From a virus, in IMG/VR virus record IMGVR_UViG_3300035070_002626, positions 1-64,000 of that record: 64,000 nucleotides of DNA, one strand, 5' to 3'. This document shows, piece after piece, positions 1 to 9,300 of the stretch (its first letter is position 1; each line of letters starts with the position of its first letter). A program made the position numbers and the translations under genes. Under the pieces are notes generated by a model. That model was not told the origin of the DNA and ran no database searches. It worked only from the letters and a program-made list of their open reading frames with translations.

Positions 1-267
1 GATGTACCTTGTGTTTTTGATGTTACCCACGCTGTCCAAAAGCCAGGAGGCAATGGGGAATCTAGTGGCGGTAATCGCGATTACGTTCCAGGTCTTGCTC
101 GTGCTGCCGCTGCTATGGGTGTTAGCAACTTCTTCTTAGAAGTACACCCTGATCCAGACAACGCACCTAGTGACGGACCTAATATGCTTAAACTAGAAGA
201 CTTTGAGGATGTGGTTAAACAAATCAAAGTTGTAGGTGACGCAGCAAGAGGATACACCTGGTCATGA
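1..267 (+). CDS. kdsA: KDO-8-phosphate synthase, C-terminal part (cut by window start)
   Basis: The open frame from base 1 to the TGA at 265-267 encodes the last 88 residues of 3-deoxy-8-phosphooctulonate synthase. This enzyme condenses PEP and arabinose-5-phosphate to KDO-8-phosphate for LPS inner core. Visible family features are [12 protein letters not shown], then [14 protein letters not shown], and the [17 protein letters not shown] segment that carries the metal- and substrate-binding His and Asp region of KdsA. The frame is intact to its stop, and the stop overlaps the kdsB start (ATGA), so the two are translationally coupled. Only the N-terminal part is missing, because the window begins inside the gene. 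The identification is strong; that the product is active cannot be judged from a fragment. Confidence 0.93.
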   Translation, partial: DVPCVFDVTHAVQKPGGNGESSGGNRDYVPGLARAAAAMGVSNFFLEVHPDPDNAPSDGPNMLKLEDFEDVVKQIKVVGDAARGYTWS

Positions 268-941
268 CAACAGCAATACTAATACCAGCTAGGTATAACA
301 GCACACGCTACCCTGGTAAACCATTAGCTATGTTAGATGGCGTTCCAATGATAAAGCGTGTGTATGACGCTTGTGTTGCGTCTAACCTACCAACATACGT
401 GCTCACTGATGACATGCGCATCTTTAACTTATTCAATGTTGATAACTGCTGGGTTGATCAAACAGATTATGCCAATGGCACAGAACGATGCGCAGGTGCA
501 GTTAAGAATGACTTCTTTGCAAAATATAATCAGTTCATTAACGTACAAGGTGATATGCCTGATGTGACTTTAGAAATGATTGAAAAAACTAAATGGCATT
601 TACAACACTATTCAGTAACTACCATGTGCGCTATGATGCCAGCAGAACAGCAGAACGATCCAAACTCAGTTAAACTAGTAAGAGCAGCTGATAAGTGTTT
701 GTGGTTTGGTAGAGGCATGACAGGATATGGCGATTGGCACTTAGGCATTTATGGATATAAGCGTAATGCACTAGAAATGTATCCTAATTTGACCAGCACA
801 CGTGAAGAGCGATTAGAAGGTCTAGAGCAACTACGTTGGCTAAAAAATGGATGGGATATAGGTGTATTCCCATGTGTGTTTAATGGTACCGAAATCAATA
901 CACCAGAGGATGCAGAAGCGTGGCACAAAAACTTAAATTAA
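264..941 (+). CDS. kdsB: CMP-KDO synthetase (3-deoxy-manno-octulosonate cytidylyltransferase)
   Basis: A 225-residue protein, slightly shorter than the usual ~250. It activates KDO with CTP to CMP-KDO, the donor for LPS inner-core transferases. The N-terminal nucleotidyltransferase signature [18 protein letters not shown] (residues 7-24) binds CTP, and NVQGDMP (about residue 94) is the metal-binding QGD motif. The ATG overlaps the kdsA stop by 4 bp, so kdsA-kdsB form an operon that continues into a carbamoyltransferase. Phage kdsA/kdsB presumably make KDO, or a KDO-like acid, for a surface glycan. The final substrate could be another 2-keto-3-deoxy sugar, since related enzymes differ in specificity. 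Confidence 0.92.
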   Translation: MTTAILIPARYNSTRYPGKPLAMLDGVPMIKRVYDACVASNLPTYVLTDDMRIFNLFNVDNCWVDQTDYANGTERCAGAVKNDFFAKYNQFINVQGDMPDVTLEMIEKTKWHLQHYSVTTMCAMMPAEQQNDPNSVKLVRAADKCLWFGRGMTGYGDWHLGIYGYKRNALEMYPNLTSTREERLEGLEQLRWLKNGWDIGVFPCVFNGTEINTPEDAEAWHKNLN

Positions 942-2458
942 AACGAATACTCGGAGTTAGTGCAGGATTTCATGATGCAGCATTAACTGTGTTGCATGAT
1001 GACGAAATTGTATTTGCTGGCCATAGTGAGCGTTACAGTAAACAGAAAAACGATAATAATATTTGCCTAGAACTTGAGATGGCAGCTCTTGCACACGGTC
1101 CATTTGATAAAATTGTATACTATGAAAAACCGTGGAAACGGCAGTTGCGTAAATTGCTCAGCGGTGAACCCTGGGGCGGTAACTGGCGACTAAGGTCGGA
1201 ACTTAAAAATACAATTCCAATAATAATGTCAGAACACAAAGGTGTTATAACCAGTGTTGGGCATCACATGAGTCACGCTGCTGGTGGATTTCAAACATCG
1301 CCTTACGAAGAAGCTGCTGTTGTTGTAATTGATGCAATCGGCGAAATAGATACTATCAGCATTTACAAAGCTAGATACGACGATGCTACCACTGGTTACT
1401 TGGGGTATAAGAAGCACAGACAGGCCCAGTACAAGCGTGTTTGGTGTCAGCAGTATCCTAACAGCATCGGCATGTACTATAGTGCTGTTACACAGCGTGT
1501 AGGCTTGCGCCCAATGGATGAAGAATACATCACAATGGGTATGGCAGCATATGGCGATGCATCAAAAGCATACCACACGTTGGTTGATAATTTAATAGAC
1601 AACACATCAACAGCAAAATTTAAAAGAAACCTGCACATTGGCATGCAAGACTTGGAGTTTTCTGCAGGCGTTGACGAAATGGATATTGCAGCCGCAGGAC
1701 AGCAACTTTGCGAAGAGCTGATTATGCAAGTGATGCACAAGGCCAAAGAATTAACAGGTTCAAACAATCTTGTTTACATGGGTGGTGTTGCACTTAATTG
1801 TGTAGCGAACAGCAAGCTGGGTGATATTTTTGACAACATATGGATCATGCCCAACCCGGGAGATGCAGGCAGTAGTTTAGGTGCCGCGGCACTAGCATAT
1901 GGTAAAAAGGTCAATTGGCGCACAGCATTACTGGGCACTGATATTCCTGGCAAGTATCCAGTAAAGAAATTAATCAAACAATTAAAGACTAAAAAGATAG
2001 TAGGAGTGGCAAGTGGTAAGGCCGAGTTTGGCCCACGTGCTCTTGGAAACAGAAGTTTACTTGCTGATCCACGTGGTGCCGAAATTAAAGACAAAGTAAA
2101 TGAAATAAAAAAGCGGCAAAAGTTTCGTCCTTTTGCTCCAGTGATACTTGAAGAACATGTACACGATTATTTCAACATGCCAAAAAATCAAAATACATCA
2201 CATTACATGCAGGTAGTAGCGCCAGTTAAACACCCGGACCAGTTTCCTGCTATTACACATGTAGACGGTACAGCAAGAGTGCAAACAGTGCCCAGCGACA
2301 GTAGTGGCATTAGACAATTATTAGAAGCTTGGTACGAAGAAACAGGGTGCCCGATGTTGTTAAACACATCATTGAATATCCGTGGCGAACCAATGGTTGA
2401 TGACAGAGCAGATGCAGATAGATTTGAAAAACAATATGGAGTAAAGGTGTGCAGCTAA
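920..2458 (+). CDS. NodU/CmcH-family carbamoyltransferase (copy 1)
   Basis: A 512-residue O-carbamoyltransferase of the NodU/TobZ/CmcH family. These enzymes make carbamoyl-adenylate from carbamoyl phosphate and ATP and transfer the carbamoyl group to a hydroxyl, usually on a sugar. The N-terminal Kae1-like domain opens with GVSAGFHDAAL and has the metal-binding GHHMSHAAGG motif (about residue 114). The C-terminal YrdC-like part contains FGPRALGNRSLLADPR and the HVDGTARVQTV and LLNTSLNIRGEP blocks. Translation starts at GTG 920, inside kdsB (22 bp overlap). A second, divergent copy lies at 31918-33444. The acceptor is unknown; the KDO genes and FkbM neighbour suggest a glycan. Confidence 0.92.
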   Translation: MAQKLKLKRILGVSAGFHDAALTVLHDDEIVFAGHSERYSKQKNDNNICLELEMAALAHGPFDKIVYYEKPWKRQLRKLLSGEPWGGNWRLRSELKNTIPIIMSEHKGVITSVGHHMSHAAGGFQTSPYEEAAVVVIDAIGEIDTISIYKARYDDATTGYLGYKKHRQAQYKRVWCQQYPNSIGMYYSAVTQRVGLRPMDEEYITMGMAAYGDASKAYHTLVDNLIDNTSTAKFKRNLHIGMQDLEFSAGVDEMDIAAAGQQLCEELIMQVMHKAKELTGSNNLVYMGGVALNCVANSKLGDIFDNIWIMPNPGDAGSSLGAAALAYGKKVNWRTALLGTDIPGKYPVKKLIKQLKTKKIVGVASGKAEFGPRALGNRSLLADPRGAEIKDKVNEIKKRQKFRPFAPVILEEHVHDYFNMPKNQNTSHYMQVVAPVKHPDQFPAITHVDGTARVQTVPSDSSGIRQLLEAWYEETGCPMLLNTSLNIRGEPMVDDRADADRFEKQYGVKVCS

Positions 2459-3294
2459 AACACATAAAAACACGTTACAGTGAAAATTTTGCATATCATG
2501 CAAACGATTCGGTTATTGGCATGCAGTTAACACAGTATGGTGAGTATCAGCAAAGAGAAATCAATCTGTTATCCAATCTAATAAGACACAATGACGTAGC
2601 ATCGGTTGTGTGGGAAGTGGGCGCAAACATTGGAACACATGCTATGGCATTTTCCAAAGTGGCAAAACAAGTTGTATGTTGGGAAGCAAATCCTCAACAC
2701 TTTGCAATATTGAAATTGAATACCAAAGGCAAACTGGCTCCCAATATTCACTGTATTAACAAAGCCATTGGTGCACCTGATGTTGAAACTATTACAGTTG
2801 AGCAGTTCGACGACACAGTGCCTGGCAATTATGGTGCAGCAAGAGTTGGCAGCAAAACTGGAACAGTTGTTGAATGTCGCACACTGGACAGTTATCTAAT
2901 GGAACTGCCGCCACCTAGCGTGGTCAAGATTGATGTCGAGGGACATGAAATTGATGTACTAAAAGGTGCAATTGGTTTGATGTTAATCACAAAGCCAATT
3001 ATCTATATGGAAGCTGGTGAGCAAACTGACACCAGCGAACACTACAACATGCTTGACAAGCACGGATACAAGATGTGGTGGTATGCTTGCCCAAATTACA
3101 ATCCAGAAAATTTCAACAACAACACTGAAAATACCTGGGGCGACACACATATCTTTAGTATACTGGCTATACATGAAAGTGTTACTGGACTTGAAAACAT
3201 TGACTTGCCGCCAGTGGAAGGTCCTGATGATTCGTGGACAAGATTTTGCAATACAATTTCACCGTTAGGGGCCGAAGATTTTGCTGATAGATGA
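2449..3294 (+). CDS. FkbM-family SAM-dependent methyltransferase
   Basis: A 281-residue class I methyltransferase. WEVGANIGTHAMAF (about residue 51) is the SAM-binding motif I with the FkbM-type GANxGxH, and VVKIDVEGHEIDVLKGA (about 163-179) is the diagnostic FkbM block with the catalytic-site IDVEGxE. FkbM enzymes O-methylate sugars or polyketides. The GTG start at 2449 overlaps the carbamoyltransferase end by 10 bp, and the gene ends in overlap with the next CDS, so it belongs to the plus-strand kdsA-kdsB operon. Likely role: methylating the same glycan that the neighbours build and carbamoylate. The substrate cannot be read from the sequence. Confidence 0.9.
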   Translation: MQLKHIKTRYSENFAYHANDSVIGMQLTQYGEYQQREINLLSNLIRHNDVASVVWEVGANIGTHAMAFSKVAKQVVCWEANPQHFAILKLNTKGKLAPNIHCINKAIGAPDVETITVEQFDDTVPGNYGAARVGSKTGTVVECRTLDSYLMELPPPSVVKIDVEGHEIDVLKGAIGLMLITKPIIYMEAGEQTDTSEHYNMLDKHGYKMWWYACPNYNPENFNNNTENTWGDTHIFSILAIHESVTGLENIDLPPVEGPDDSWTRFCNTISPLGAEDFADR

Positions 3295-3577
3295 TGTCAA
3301 AGAAGCACTACGTCAAGTGCACGATCCAGAAGTTCCAATTAATGTATTTGATTTGGGATTAATCTACAACATTGAAATAACCGGATCGCATTGCATGGTG
3401 GAACACACACTTACTAGCATGATGTGCCCGTTTGCAGATCAAATTTGCAATGACATCGACGTAGCAGTGCAAGGCGTTGAAGGTATTGAAACTGTAGATA
3501 GGCAACTAGTGTTTGATCCACCATTTAGCCTGGACATGGTGCCAGAAGATACTAAAATTATAATGGGCTGGGGTTAG
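3281..3577 (+). CDS. MIP18/DUF59 (SufT/PaaD-like) iron-sulfur assembly protein
   Basis: A 98-residue protein matching the MIP18/DUF59 fold: VKEALRQVHDPEVPINVFDLGLIY and a later TSMMCPFADQI segment with the family's Cys after the TLTSxxC pattern. Family members (SufT, PaaD, MIP18) help mature Fe-S proteins. The best start is TTG 3281, since no in-frame ATG lies upstream of the conserved block and the position overlaps the FkbM gene by 14 bp. Four radical SAM proteins in this window need 4Fe-4S clusters, so a phage Fe-S factor is plausible; that link is inference. The stop overlaps the convergent amidinotransferase by 4 bp. Confidence 0.8.
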   Translation: MLIDDVKEALRQVHDPEVPINVFDLGLIYNIEITGSHCMVEHTLTSMMCPFADQICNDIDVAVQGVEGIETVDRQLVFDPPFSLDMVPEDTKIIMGWG

Positions 3578-4599
3578 AGATAACTCTCTAATCCACCTTT
3601 GCGCCTAATGTCTTGTGTGCAACAACTAATACCACCATCCCAGAAATAACTGTGACGCAGTTCGCTAATAATAGGATTGATTTTGTGCTTGGCGCAATAA
3701 TCAAATACTTCTTTATTATACGCACTAAAGACAACATTTTCTTCGTCTAACACAAGGCAGTTAACATCGAACACTGTGTCGCTGACAAAGCCAACCCATT
3801 TACTGAGATACTGGTCTACAAAGTTGCTGAATTCTTGTGTTGGGGTTTGTCCTTGCACATACCAAGAGCCGTTGAAGTTTTCTTCTTTAAACTTACCAAC
3901 TTCCATTGCAGCCCAGATACTACTATCCCATATTTTACAAACGTCCCATCCCGGAAAGTCTTCGGCTAAGTTGAGTTGATCATCCCACTTGCTTGAAAGA
4001 ATAACACCTGGTTTGAGAATGGCAAATACAGCATCGCCGTGGCCGTCTGTAATTGCTTCGTGTACACGATATTCTGGGCCTAATGCATTTTCTACAATCC
4101 ATTTAGTTTGATGCGGTTGTAAATAATCGCTATTGTCAAAGAACACGTCACGACCAACACGCACGATGCAACTAGCACTAGCACCATTTAAAATGCAATC
4201 AGGATCAAATGTTTCACCGTGTGGGTTAATAACTTGATCTCCGTATTCGGCACAAATATCATTTAATTCGTCAACTGGCAATACTCGCAACAGCTTGTCA
4301 CCTAAACTAATCTGCCAATCACGTGGTGTAAGCGGAGGCAATGGTGCGCCACCGTCGGCGACTTGGCCTCCTTGGAAATTGTCTTTATCGGGTAAACTAG
4401 GGCGTTTTACAACAGCACCATATTCTTCACAAGTCTTTTGCAAGTTGTCCAAGTCTTCGTTTGTTTCTGCTAAAATTTGTTGTAGCTGGTTACGAACTTG
4501 TGCATCGTCGATAAAGTCAAAGTAGTCAGGTGTGTATGCACGACCAACAATAACTTCTTCCAATGGTTGCCAACTAGTATAGCTGCTTACTTTGCTCAT
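3574..4599 (-). CDS. Glycine/inosamine-type amidinotransferase (copy 1)
   Basis: A 341-residue member of the amidinotransferase family (GATM/AGAT, StrB). These enzymes move the amidino group of arginine to an amine. The N-terminal YTSWQPLEEVIVGRA matches the family opening. DGHGDAVFAILKPG (about residue 212) holds the catalytic His, and WDGGISCCTQDIRRKG near the C-terminus holds the nucleophile, C326 by alignment with the GATM HCWTCDVRR motif. The start is the ATG at 4599, overlapping the upstream TEK-family gene by 4 bp (ATGA). A second amidinotransferase is at 29559-30575. The acceptor is unknown: glycine (making guanidinoacetate) and an amino sugar are both possible. Confidence 0.88.
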   Translation of the reverse strand: MSKVSSYTSWQPLEEVIVGRAYTPDYFDFIDDAQVRNQLQQILAETNEDLDNLQKTCEEYGAVVKRPSLPDKDNFQGGQVADGGAPLPPLTPRDWQISLGDKLLRVLPVDELNDICAEYGDQVINPHGETFDPDCILNGASASCIVRVGRDVFFDNSDYLQPHQTKWIVENALGPEYRVHEAITDGHGDAVFAILKPGVILSSKWDDQLNLAEDFPGWDVCKIWDSSIWAAMEVGKFKEENFNGSWYVQGQTPTQEFSNFVDQYLSKWVGFVSDTVFDVNCLVLDEENVVFSAYNKEVFDYCAKHKINPIISELRHSYFWDGGISCCTQDIRRKGGLESYL

Positions 4600-5771
4600 T
4601 TTAATTTTCCTAATATTGTTTCTAATCTATTGGCTTTGCTAGCCAAGAATAACTGTTGATTGTGCAGCAAATCTTCTTTACAATCTATATACATTTGATG
4701 TATTTTTTTAGATTTTGCAATTCGTTCCATTTCGTTGCACACTGCATTCCAGCGCTCAGTGTTGTTAGCAATGTTGTCATAGCTGTGATCAACCACATGA
4801 TCGAATGTCTTGTATCCCATGTCACGTAACTGTTGTATACTACCAGCGGCACCAACAATTACAAATGGCTGTGCATGCTTAATAGGTTTAAATGTTTTTT
4901 CTGTTAAGAACACACCATTGCTTTGATCTACATCTAAATGTGTTTCAATTACAAAATTAAAGTATGCATCGTCGTGATGTGCTGCCACAGTGTGATGGTA
5001 CAAATTATGTTCGTTGCTGCTCAACAGGTCAGCATGGAACGGGCATAGCTTTAAAAAGAATTCGGTGTGATGTCTAAGGCTACCAAAGCTATCAACTTCG
5101 ACTGGATTATCTTCTGGTAAATCACCCACACTAATATCAGCATTGTAACTAAAGAATCCTTTTTCGTGCAACCCTTTCATCCACAGTCTGGTCATTGTAT
5201 TAGCCCGCCACCATTTGTGTGTGCGCACAAGTGCAGTAAAATTTTTACTGCGTGGACGGTCATGGAATTCAGTTGCTAAACCTTCATTACGGAGCCGGTA
5301 TAACAGCTCGTCGTCACATAAGTAGCTGAATTGTGCAAGATCATGGCTTTTAGTGTTTGCGGTGGTAAAATGCAGGTTTTCTGGCGAAATGCCTGCTGTA
5401 ACCATTTGTTTTTTAATATGTTTTTTTATGCGAAAAGGGTTATCTCCTTCGCTGTAGAAAAACCAAATTTTTAGTTGGTTGTCTACGAGACGTTTTACAA
5501 CGTTTTTTGGGATAATATCAAACCATTCCACAGTGAAATCAAAAAAGCTAAGACTAATTGGATATATGCTGCCATTGGGTGCATCATCAGTTTTGACCAC
5601 AGTGTAGTCAATGCCTTCTTGTTTTAGATATTCGTAAAAATGCACTGGTTCGCTAAACGGGCTGTTCAAACTAAATTTGCGCCATTCTGGTGTGTACGGA
5701 GCTGCATCCCAAGTAGCACAGTTAGGAAAAGGCACATCGCCTTTAAATTGATCTGCACAAAATGTTACCAT
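4596..5771 (-). CDS. TEK-motif glycosyltransferase-like protein (paralogue A)
   Basis: I do not recognise a named family for this ~391-residue protein. Its C-terminal third carries a block shared by four proteins in this window. It begins FLTEKTFKPI (about residue 288 from this start), followed by a QPFVIVG strand, a short helix ending MGYKTF, and VDHSYDN. TEK-x5-P-x-x-x-G resembles the donor-binding end of GT10 fucosyltransferases, so a glycosyltransferase is likely but unproven. Start chosen at ATG 5771 (7 bp overlap with the upstream paralogue); an ATG at 5801 would add ten residues. It lies directly upstream of the amidinotransferase with ATGA overlap. Confidence 0.7.
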   Translation of the reverse strand: MVTFCADQFKGDVPFPNCATWDAAPYTPEWRKFSLNSPFSEPVHFYEYLKQEGIDYTVVKTDDAPNGSIYPISLSFFDFTVEWFDIIPKNVVKRLVDNQLKIWFFYSEGDNPFRIKKHIKKQMVTAGISPENLHFTTANTKSHDLAQFSYLCDDELLYRLRNEGLATEFHDRPRSKNFTALVRTHKWWRANTMTRLWMKGLHEKGFFSYNADISVGDLPEDNPVEVDSFGSLRHHTEFFLKLCPFHADLLSSNEHNLYHHTVAAHHDDAYFNFVIETHLDVDQSNGVFLTEKTFKPIKHAQPFVIVGAAGSIQQLRDMGYKTFDHVVDHSYDNIANNTERWNAVCNEMERIAKSKKIHQMYIDCKEDLLHNQQLFLASKANRLETILGKLK

Positions 5772-6877
5772 TGATTTGTCATTTCGTTGAGTTCGTCCCA
5801 TAGTATGTTCTCAAACTTGTCACTATAAAACCAGTCGAAGTTGTGTTGTACAGTATTACTTACAGCCTTTTGCAGAGAGGCTTTTTCTTTTTGGCTCATA
5901 TTGTTAATATCGTATAATACTTTGCCGATTTCCTGAGTTCGTCTGTCGTCTTCGTGCTCGTCGTAACTTTCGTCCCAGAATTCGCTGAATGTTTTAAATC
6001 CGTAACGGCGCAAATATTCTAAACTGCCTTTGCAACTCTGTATTATAAACGGCTGTTGCATTACTATAGGCTTAAATGATTTTTCAGTTAAGTGTTGCTT
6101 GTTACCGTCGTACGCTGTTTCTGTTACAACTTGTATTAAACTATTGTTTGCTTGTTCCCATAAATCAATTCTATGACTTTGTGCAGCGTATCCACTACCA
6201 TTGTCAATGGTAAGAGGTAATCGAACATTTGGTACCTGTAAGTTATACTTTTTGCATATAGCATTAATCGACAACCCTTCATATGGGCATGTGTCTGGAA
6301 ATGATATAAGATTTCGGTCCAACATATTTCTGTTTGCAAACTGATTTAAAAGTTCAATTCGATGTCGACGTTCACCACCAATTATATTATTAGGACAAAG
6401 AAATGTATTATATGGCTTGCGCTCTGCAAAAGGTTGTGCTAAACTAGTTCTGTTATATCCCCGATACCAGTCAAGTGCAGCCCATCCATGAAAAAAATAA
6501 TAGTCGCTAGTGAGTCCATAAGTATCACAAGCCCACTGAGCATCTTCGCTATTGTATTCACTGGTAACAAGTCTTTTGATGTTGGACTCAAACATATCTA
6601 AAAATGGTGTGATAAAATTATGAAATCTAAATCTATTCAACACTTCTTGATCCCAGAATATAACTCTAGTGCTATCTTTGGGATTTCCAGTTTGTTCTGG
6701 CAGCATGCTCCAATTGGCAGGCGGTTGACTACGTATGTTTTGAAAATCCGTTGTACCAAAGGGGTCAAACCAGTGCAAACCAACTCGATAGTTGCAATTA
6801 TCTTTGCAGCCTTCGTTGGTCTGTGCCAATGCACGTGGCAGAAAAACATTATCGTAAACTTCGTCGATTCTAATCAT
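5765..6877 (-). CDS. TEK-motif glycosyltransferase-like protein (paralogue B)
   Basis: A 370-residue protein with the same C-terminal block as the downstream gene: LTEKSFKPIVMQQPFII (TEK at residue 264), a helix ending YGFKTF, then DESYDEHEDD. The N-terminal half differs between paralogues and probably recognises the acceptor. Function is inferred as glycosyl transfer from the GT10-like TEK pattern. No enzyme family is certain. Its ATG (6877-6875) shares two bases with the ATG of the divergent plus-strand gene at 6876, leaving no intergenic promoter, and neither start has an obvious Shine-Dalgarno. The gene ends inside the next paralogue. Confidence 0.7.
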   Translation of the reverse strand: MIRIDEVYDNVFLPRALAQTNEGCKDNCNYRVGLHWFDPFGTTDFQNIRSQPPANWSMLPEQTGNPKDSTRVIFWDQEVLNRFRFHNFITPFLDMFESNIKRLVTSEYNSEDAQWACDTYGLTSDYYFFHGWAALDWYRGYNRTSLAQPFAERKPYNTFLCPNNIIGGERRHRIELLNQFANRNMLDRNLISFPDTCPYEGLSINAICKKYNLQVPNVRLPLTIDNGSGYAAQSHRIDLWEQANNSLIQVVTETAYDGNKQHLTEKSFKPIVMQQPFIIQSCKGSLEYLRRYGFKTFSEFWDESYDEHEDDRRTQEIGKVLYDINNMSQKEKASLQKAVSNTVQHNFDWFYSDKFENILWDELNEMTNQW

Positions 6878-8450
6878 GTTTGATAAATTTTATTCCATAG
6901 ACATTAATGAAGCCTGCAAACTCAGCAGGACTAGGTACTTATGGGTATTAGATGACCGGTGTGATTATTCTAACTTTGACTTCTCCTGGGAGCCGGCACC
7001 TTGGGAAAGTGAACAAATACACGTGTGGCCCAGTCAGCACCAAGAAAACTCTGGCACTATGCTTGTCCCAAAACAAGGAGCTGTGGACAAAAACTATAAT
7101 CATGACATTATAAGACACACCGGGCAAGCACCTAGACTGCATATAAAACACAGCCCATCCAGTCCGGACTTGGGTGATATCAACACACGATATATCAGTG
7201 ATTACTTGGGCACAATGCGTCGAGTGTTAAAGAAAGTAGATTGGGAGTATTGTTGGGTTACAGCTGATGTTTGCAATTACGAAGATTTTGATTTCACTTG
7301 GCATCACAGTGAATACCAGCACGACATGCTGCACGTATTTCCTAGCAATGAACAAAAGTTTGGCGATACTTTTTATGTGCATGTGCCTAGTTTTTTAGCT
7401 AAAACAGAAAACTTAAAAATACTTGAATGGTTTGAAACACTGCATTTTGTTACAGATGTTTGGACAGTAAAACGTCAGCCTATGCCTTTTGTTGACTTCG
7501 ACGCAGACACTGTGGTTGATGCAGTATGGCAACACGAATTTGTTGAGCCTTATGCAGTATTTCGTCGTTATGACAATGCGCAGATTGATGTGCCAGCAAT
7601 TAGTTTGTGGCAAGAACAAACCAAGACAGTTGTCCCATTAGTAGCAGGTGCAAGTACTGTATTAATTCCGCGAGAAGTTAAGAATCATTTAAATGAGCAA
7701 ATTTATGACTATCCATGGTTGGATAAAAGCCGTCCTACACTTCCATCTCGGCCTCAGGATATTGTTTATATCAGTTATGATGAAATTGATGCTGAAAAGA
7801 ATTATAATACATTATTAGAAATAACAAAAGATTTGCCTAATACTGTGCATCGTGTGCACGGAGTCAACGGCATGCAACAAGCGTTGCAGGCAGCAAGCTC
7901 AAAAAGCAACACACCCTGGAGTTATCATGTGTTTGCAAAAACTGAACTAAATCCAGAGTTTAAGTTTGACTATGTACCCGATTATATGAAACAACCTAAT
8001 CACTATATTTTTAATTGCAAAAACATGAGCAACAATTTAGTATACGGGCACATGGGAGTTATATTATATAATAATCGCTTGGTAATTGAAAGTGCTGATT
8101 ACAGCGAGCTAGGACTAGACTTCACAATGAGCTTTCCAGTTGAAGTAGTTCCTGAGCTAAGTTGTTATGGAAACTTTGCTACTAGTCCGTATCAAGCTTG
8201 GCGTACTGCATTTAGAGAAGCTAGTAAATTGAGTTACTTCTTGGATGGAAATCCTAACATGGAAGCTCGTCATCGATTGCATGTATGGACCAGCGAAGCA
8301 TACGGCCCACACAGTGAATGGGTGTTAAATGGTGCCCGCGATGGTGTGGAGTTCTTTAAAGCAACTGGTCCAGATTTGCCTAAATTAAAGGCTGCATTTG
8401 ATTGGACCTGGCTGAGACAGTACTTTGATTCTAAGTACGGATCCCTTTAA
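6876..8450 (+). CDS. Large protein with duplicated Trp-rich repeat; function unknown
   Basis: A 524-residue soluble protein with no signal peptide or membrane segment. Two copies of a ~50-residue repeat are visible near residues 20-66 and 116-165. Each has W-V-x(2)-D, then NFDFSW or DFDFTWH, then an acidic/aromatic stretch and IHVWPSQ or LHVFPSN, ending in a VPK/HVP strand. A further region (about 300-440) reads like an alpha/beta domain. It is one of only three plus-strand genes outside the first operon, lies between TEK-family and sugar-modification genes, and overlaps the oxidoreductase convergently by 20 bp. A role in surface glycan chemistry is only suggested by context. Confidence 0.75.
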   Translation: MFDKFYSIDINEACKLSRTRYLWVLDDRCDYSNFDFSWEPAPWESEQIHVWPSQHQENSGTMLVPKQGAVDKNYNHDIIRHTGQAPRLHIKHSPSSPDLGDINTRYISDYLGTMRRVLKKVDWEYCWVTADVCNYEDFDFTWHHSEYQHDMLHVFPSNEQKFGDTFYVHVPSFLAKTENLKILEWFETLHFVTDVWTVKRQPMPFVDFDADTVVDAVWQHEFVEPYAVFRRYDNAQIDVPAISLWQEQTKTVVPLVAGASTVLIPREVKNHLNEQIYDYPWLDKSRPTLPSRPQDIVYISYDEIDAEKNYNTLLEITKDLPNTVHRVHGVNGMQQALQAASSKSNTPWSYHVFAKTELNPEFKFDYVPDYMKQPNHYIFNCKNMSNNLVYGHMGVILYNNRLVIESADYSELGLDFTMSFPVEVVPELSCYGNFATSPYQAWRTAFREASKLSYFLDGNPNMEARHRLHVWTSEAYGPHSEWVLNGARDGVEFFKATGPDLPKLKAAFDWTWLRQYFDSKYGSL

Positions 8451-9300
8451 GGGAATCAATAACATTAGCAACTTCTAATGCATTGCGTATGCCTGTGCTT
8501 GGTGTAGTACGATTAACAACACAATCTACCCAATGCTTTAATTCGTATTCCAAGGGCGAATATTCGTAATCGTATTCATATACTTTAGGGGAAGCATCGG
8601 TTATACTTCTGCGATCTTCTATACTGTGTTTGCTAACAGTAACAGTGTTAGCATCTTGGTCCCAAACAATTTGTCCTTTGGTTCCTAGCAACACAGTGCG
8701 ACGAATACGCACTGGACTATACCAGCTGACATCAATATCGTAACCGGGTGTGCCACTAAACCAAACTCTGTCAGGTACTACATTATTACTGTAGTTCCAA
8801 CTTTGTGCATTGGTTACAGTCATTGGGCCTTGGAAATAATTCACAATGCTGATATCATGTGTTGCTAAACTCAGCACTGGATCTGTTTTAGTCTGATAAA
8901 TTCCCCAATTTGATCTTTCACTGCGAATATAAGTCAAGTCGCCAATGTCGCCGTTATCCAGCATGCTTTTAATCAAATGTATTTGAGGATGGTGCAGGAA
9001 TATGTGACCTACCATTATCAATTGATCATCTTTAAGATGGCTGGCAATGTCTTCAATTTGTTCAGCAGTTTCGGCCATTGGCTTTTCGACATACACATCG
9101 TGCCCACGTTTAACCAGCTCAACTGTTTGCTCGTGGTGCTGCCACAATGGTGTTGCTAGTATAACTGGATCACTGTTGTTGATGTCATTGATGGTTTGGC
9201 CGTTGCGTATGTCAATTACTGTTGCATCAACATCGAACTGCTTCAAGCTTTCAAGGAGTTTACTTCCCCAGTAGCCCGCTCCGACCAAATTCATTTTCAT
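8431..9300 (-). CDS. Gfo/Idh/MocA-family NAD(P)-dependent sugar oxidoreductase
   Basis: A 289-residue oxidoreductase. The N-terminal Rossmann fold shows NLVGAGYWGSKLLESL (residues 3-18, G-x-G-x-x-G-like), then the family's ATPLWQHHEQTVELVKRG and the VEKPM signature (Lys of EKP is the catalytic-site residue). The C-terminal alpha/beta half has ATHDISIVNYF. Start at ATG 9300 overlaps the DegT aminotransferase stop by 4 bp. It is last in a three-gene set (SDR epimerase, DegT aminotransferase, oxidoreductase), a combination typical of making 3-amino or 2,3-diamino sugar nucleotides: oxidation at C3, then transamination. Exact sugar unknown. Confidence 0.9.
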   Translation of the reverse strand: MKMNLVGAGYWGSKLLESLKQFDVDATVIDIRNGQTINDINNSDPVILATPLWQHHEQTVELVKRGHDVYVEKPMAETAEQIEDIASHLKDDQLIMVGHIFLHHPQIHLIKSMLDNGDIGDLTYIRSERSNWGIYQTKTDPVLSLATHDISIVNYFQGPMTVTNAQSWNYSNNVVPDRVWFSGTPGYDIDVSWYSPVRIRRTVLLGTKGQIVWDQDANTVTVSKHSIEDRRSITDASPKVYEYDYEYSPLEYELKHWVDCVVNRTTPSTGIRNALEVANVIDSLKGIRT

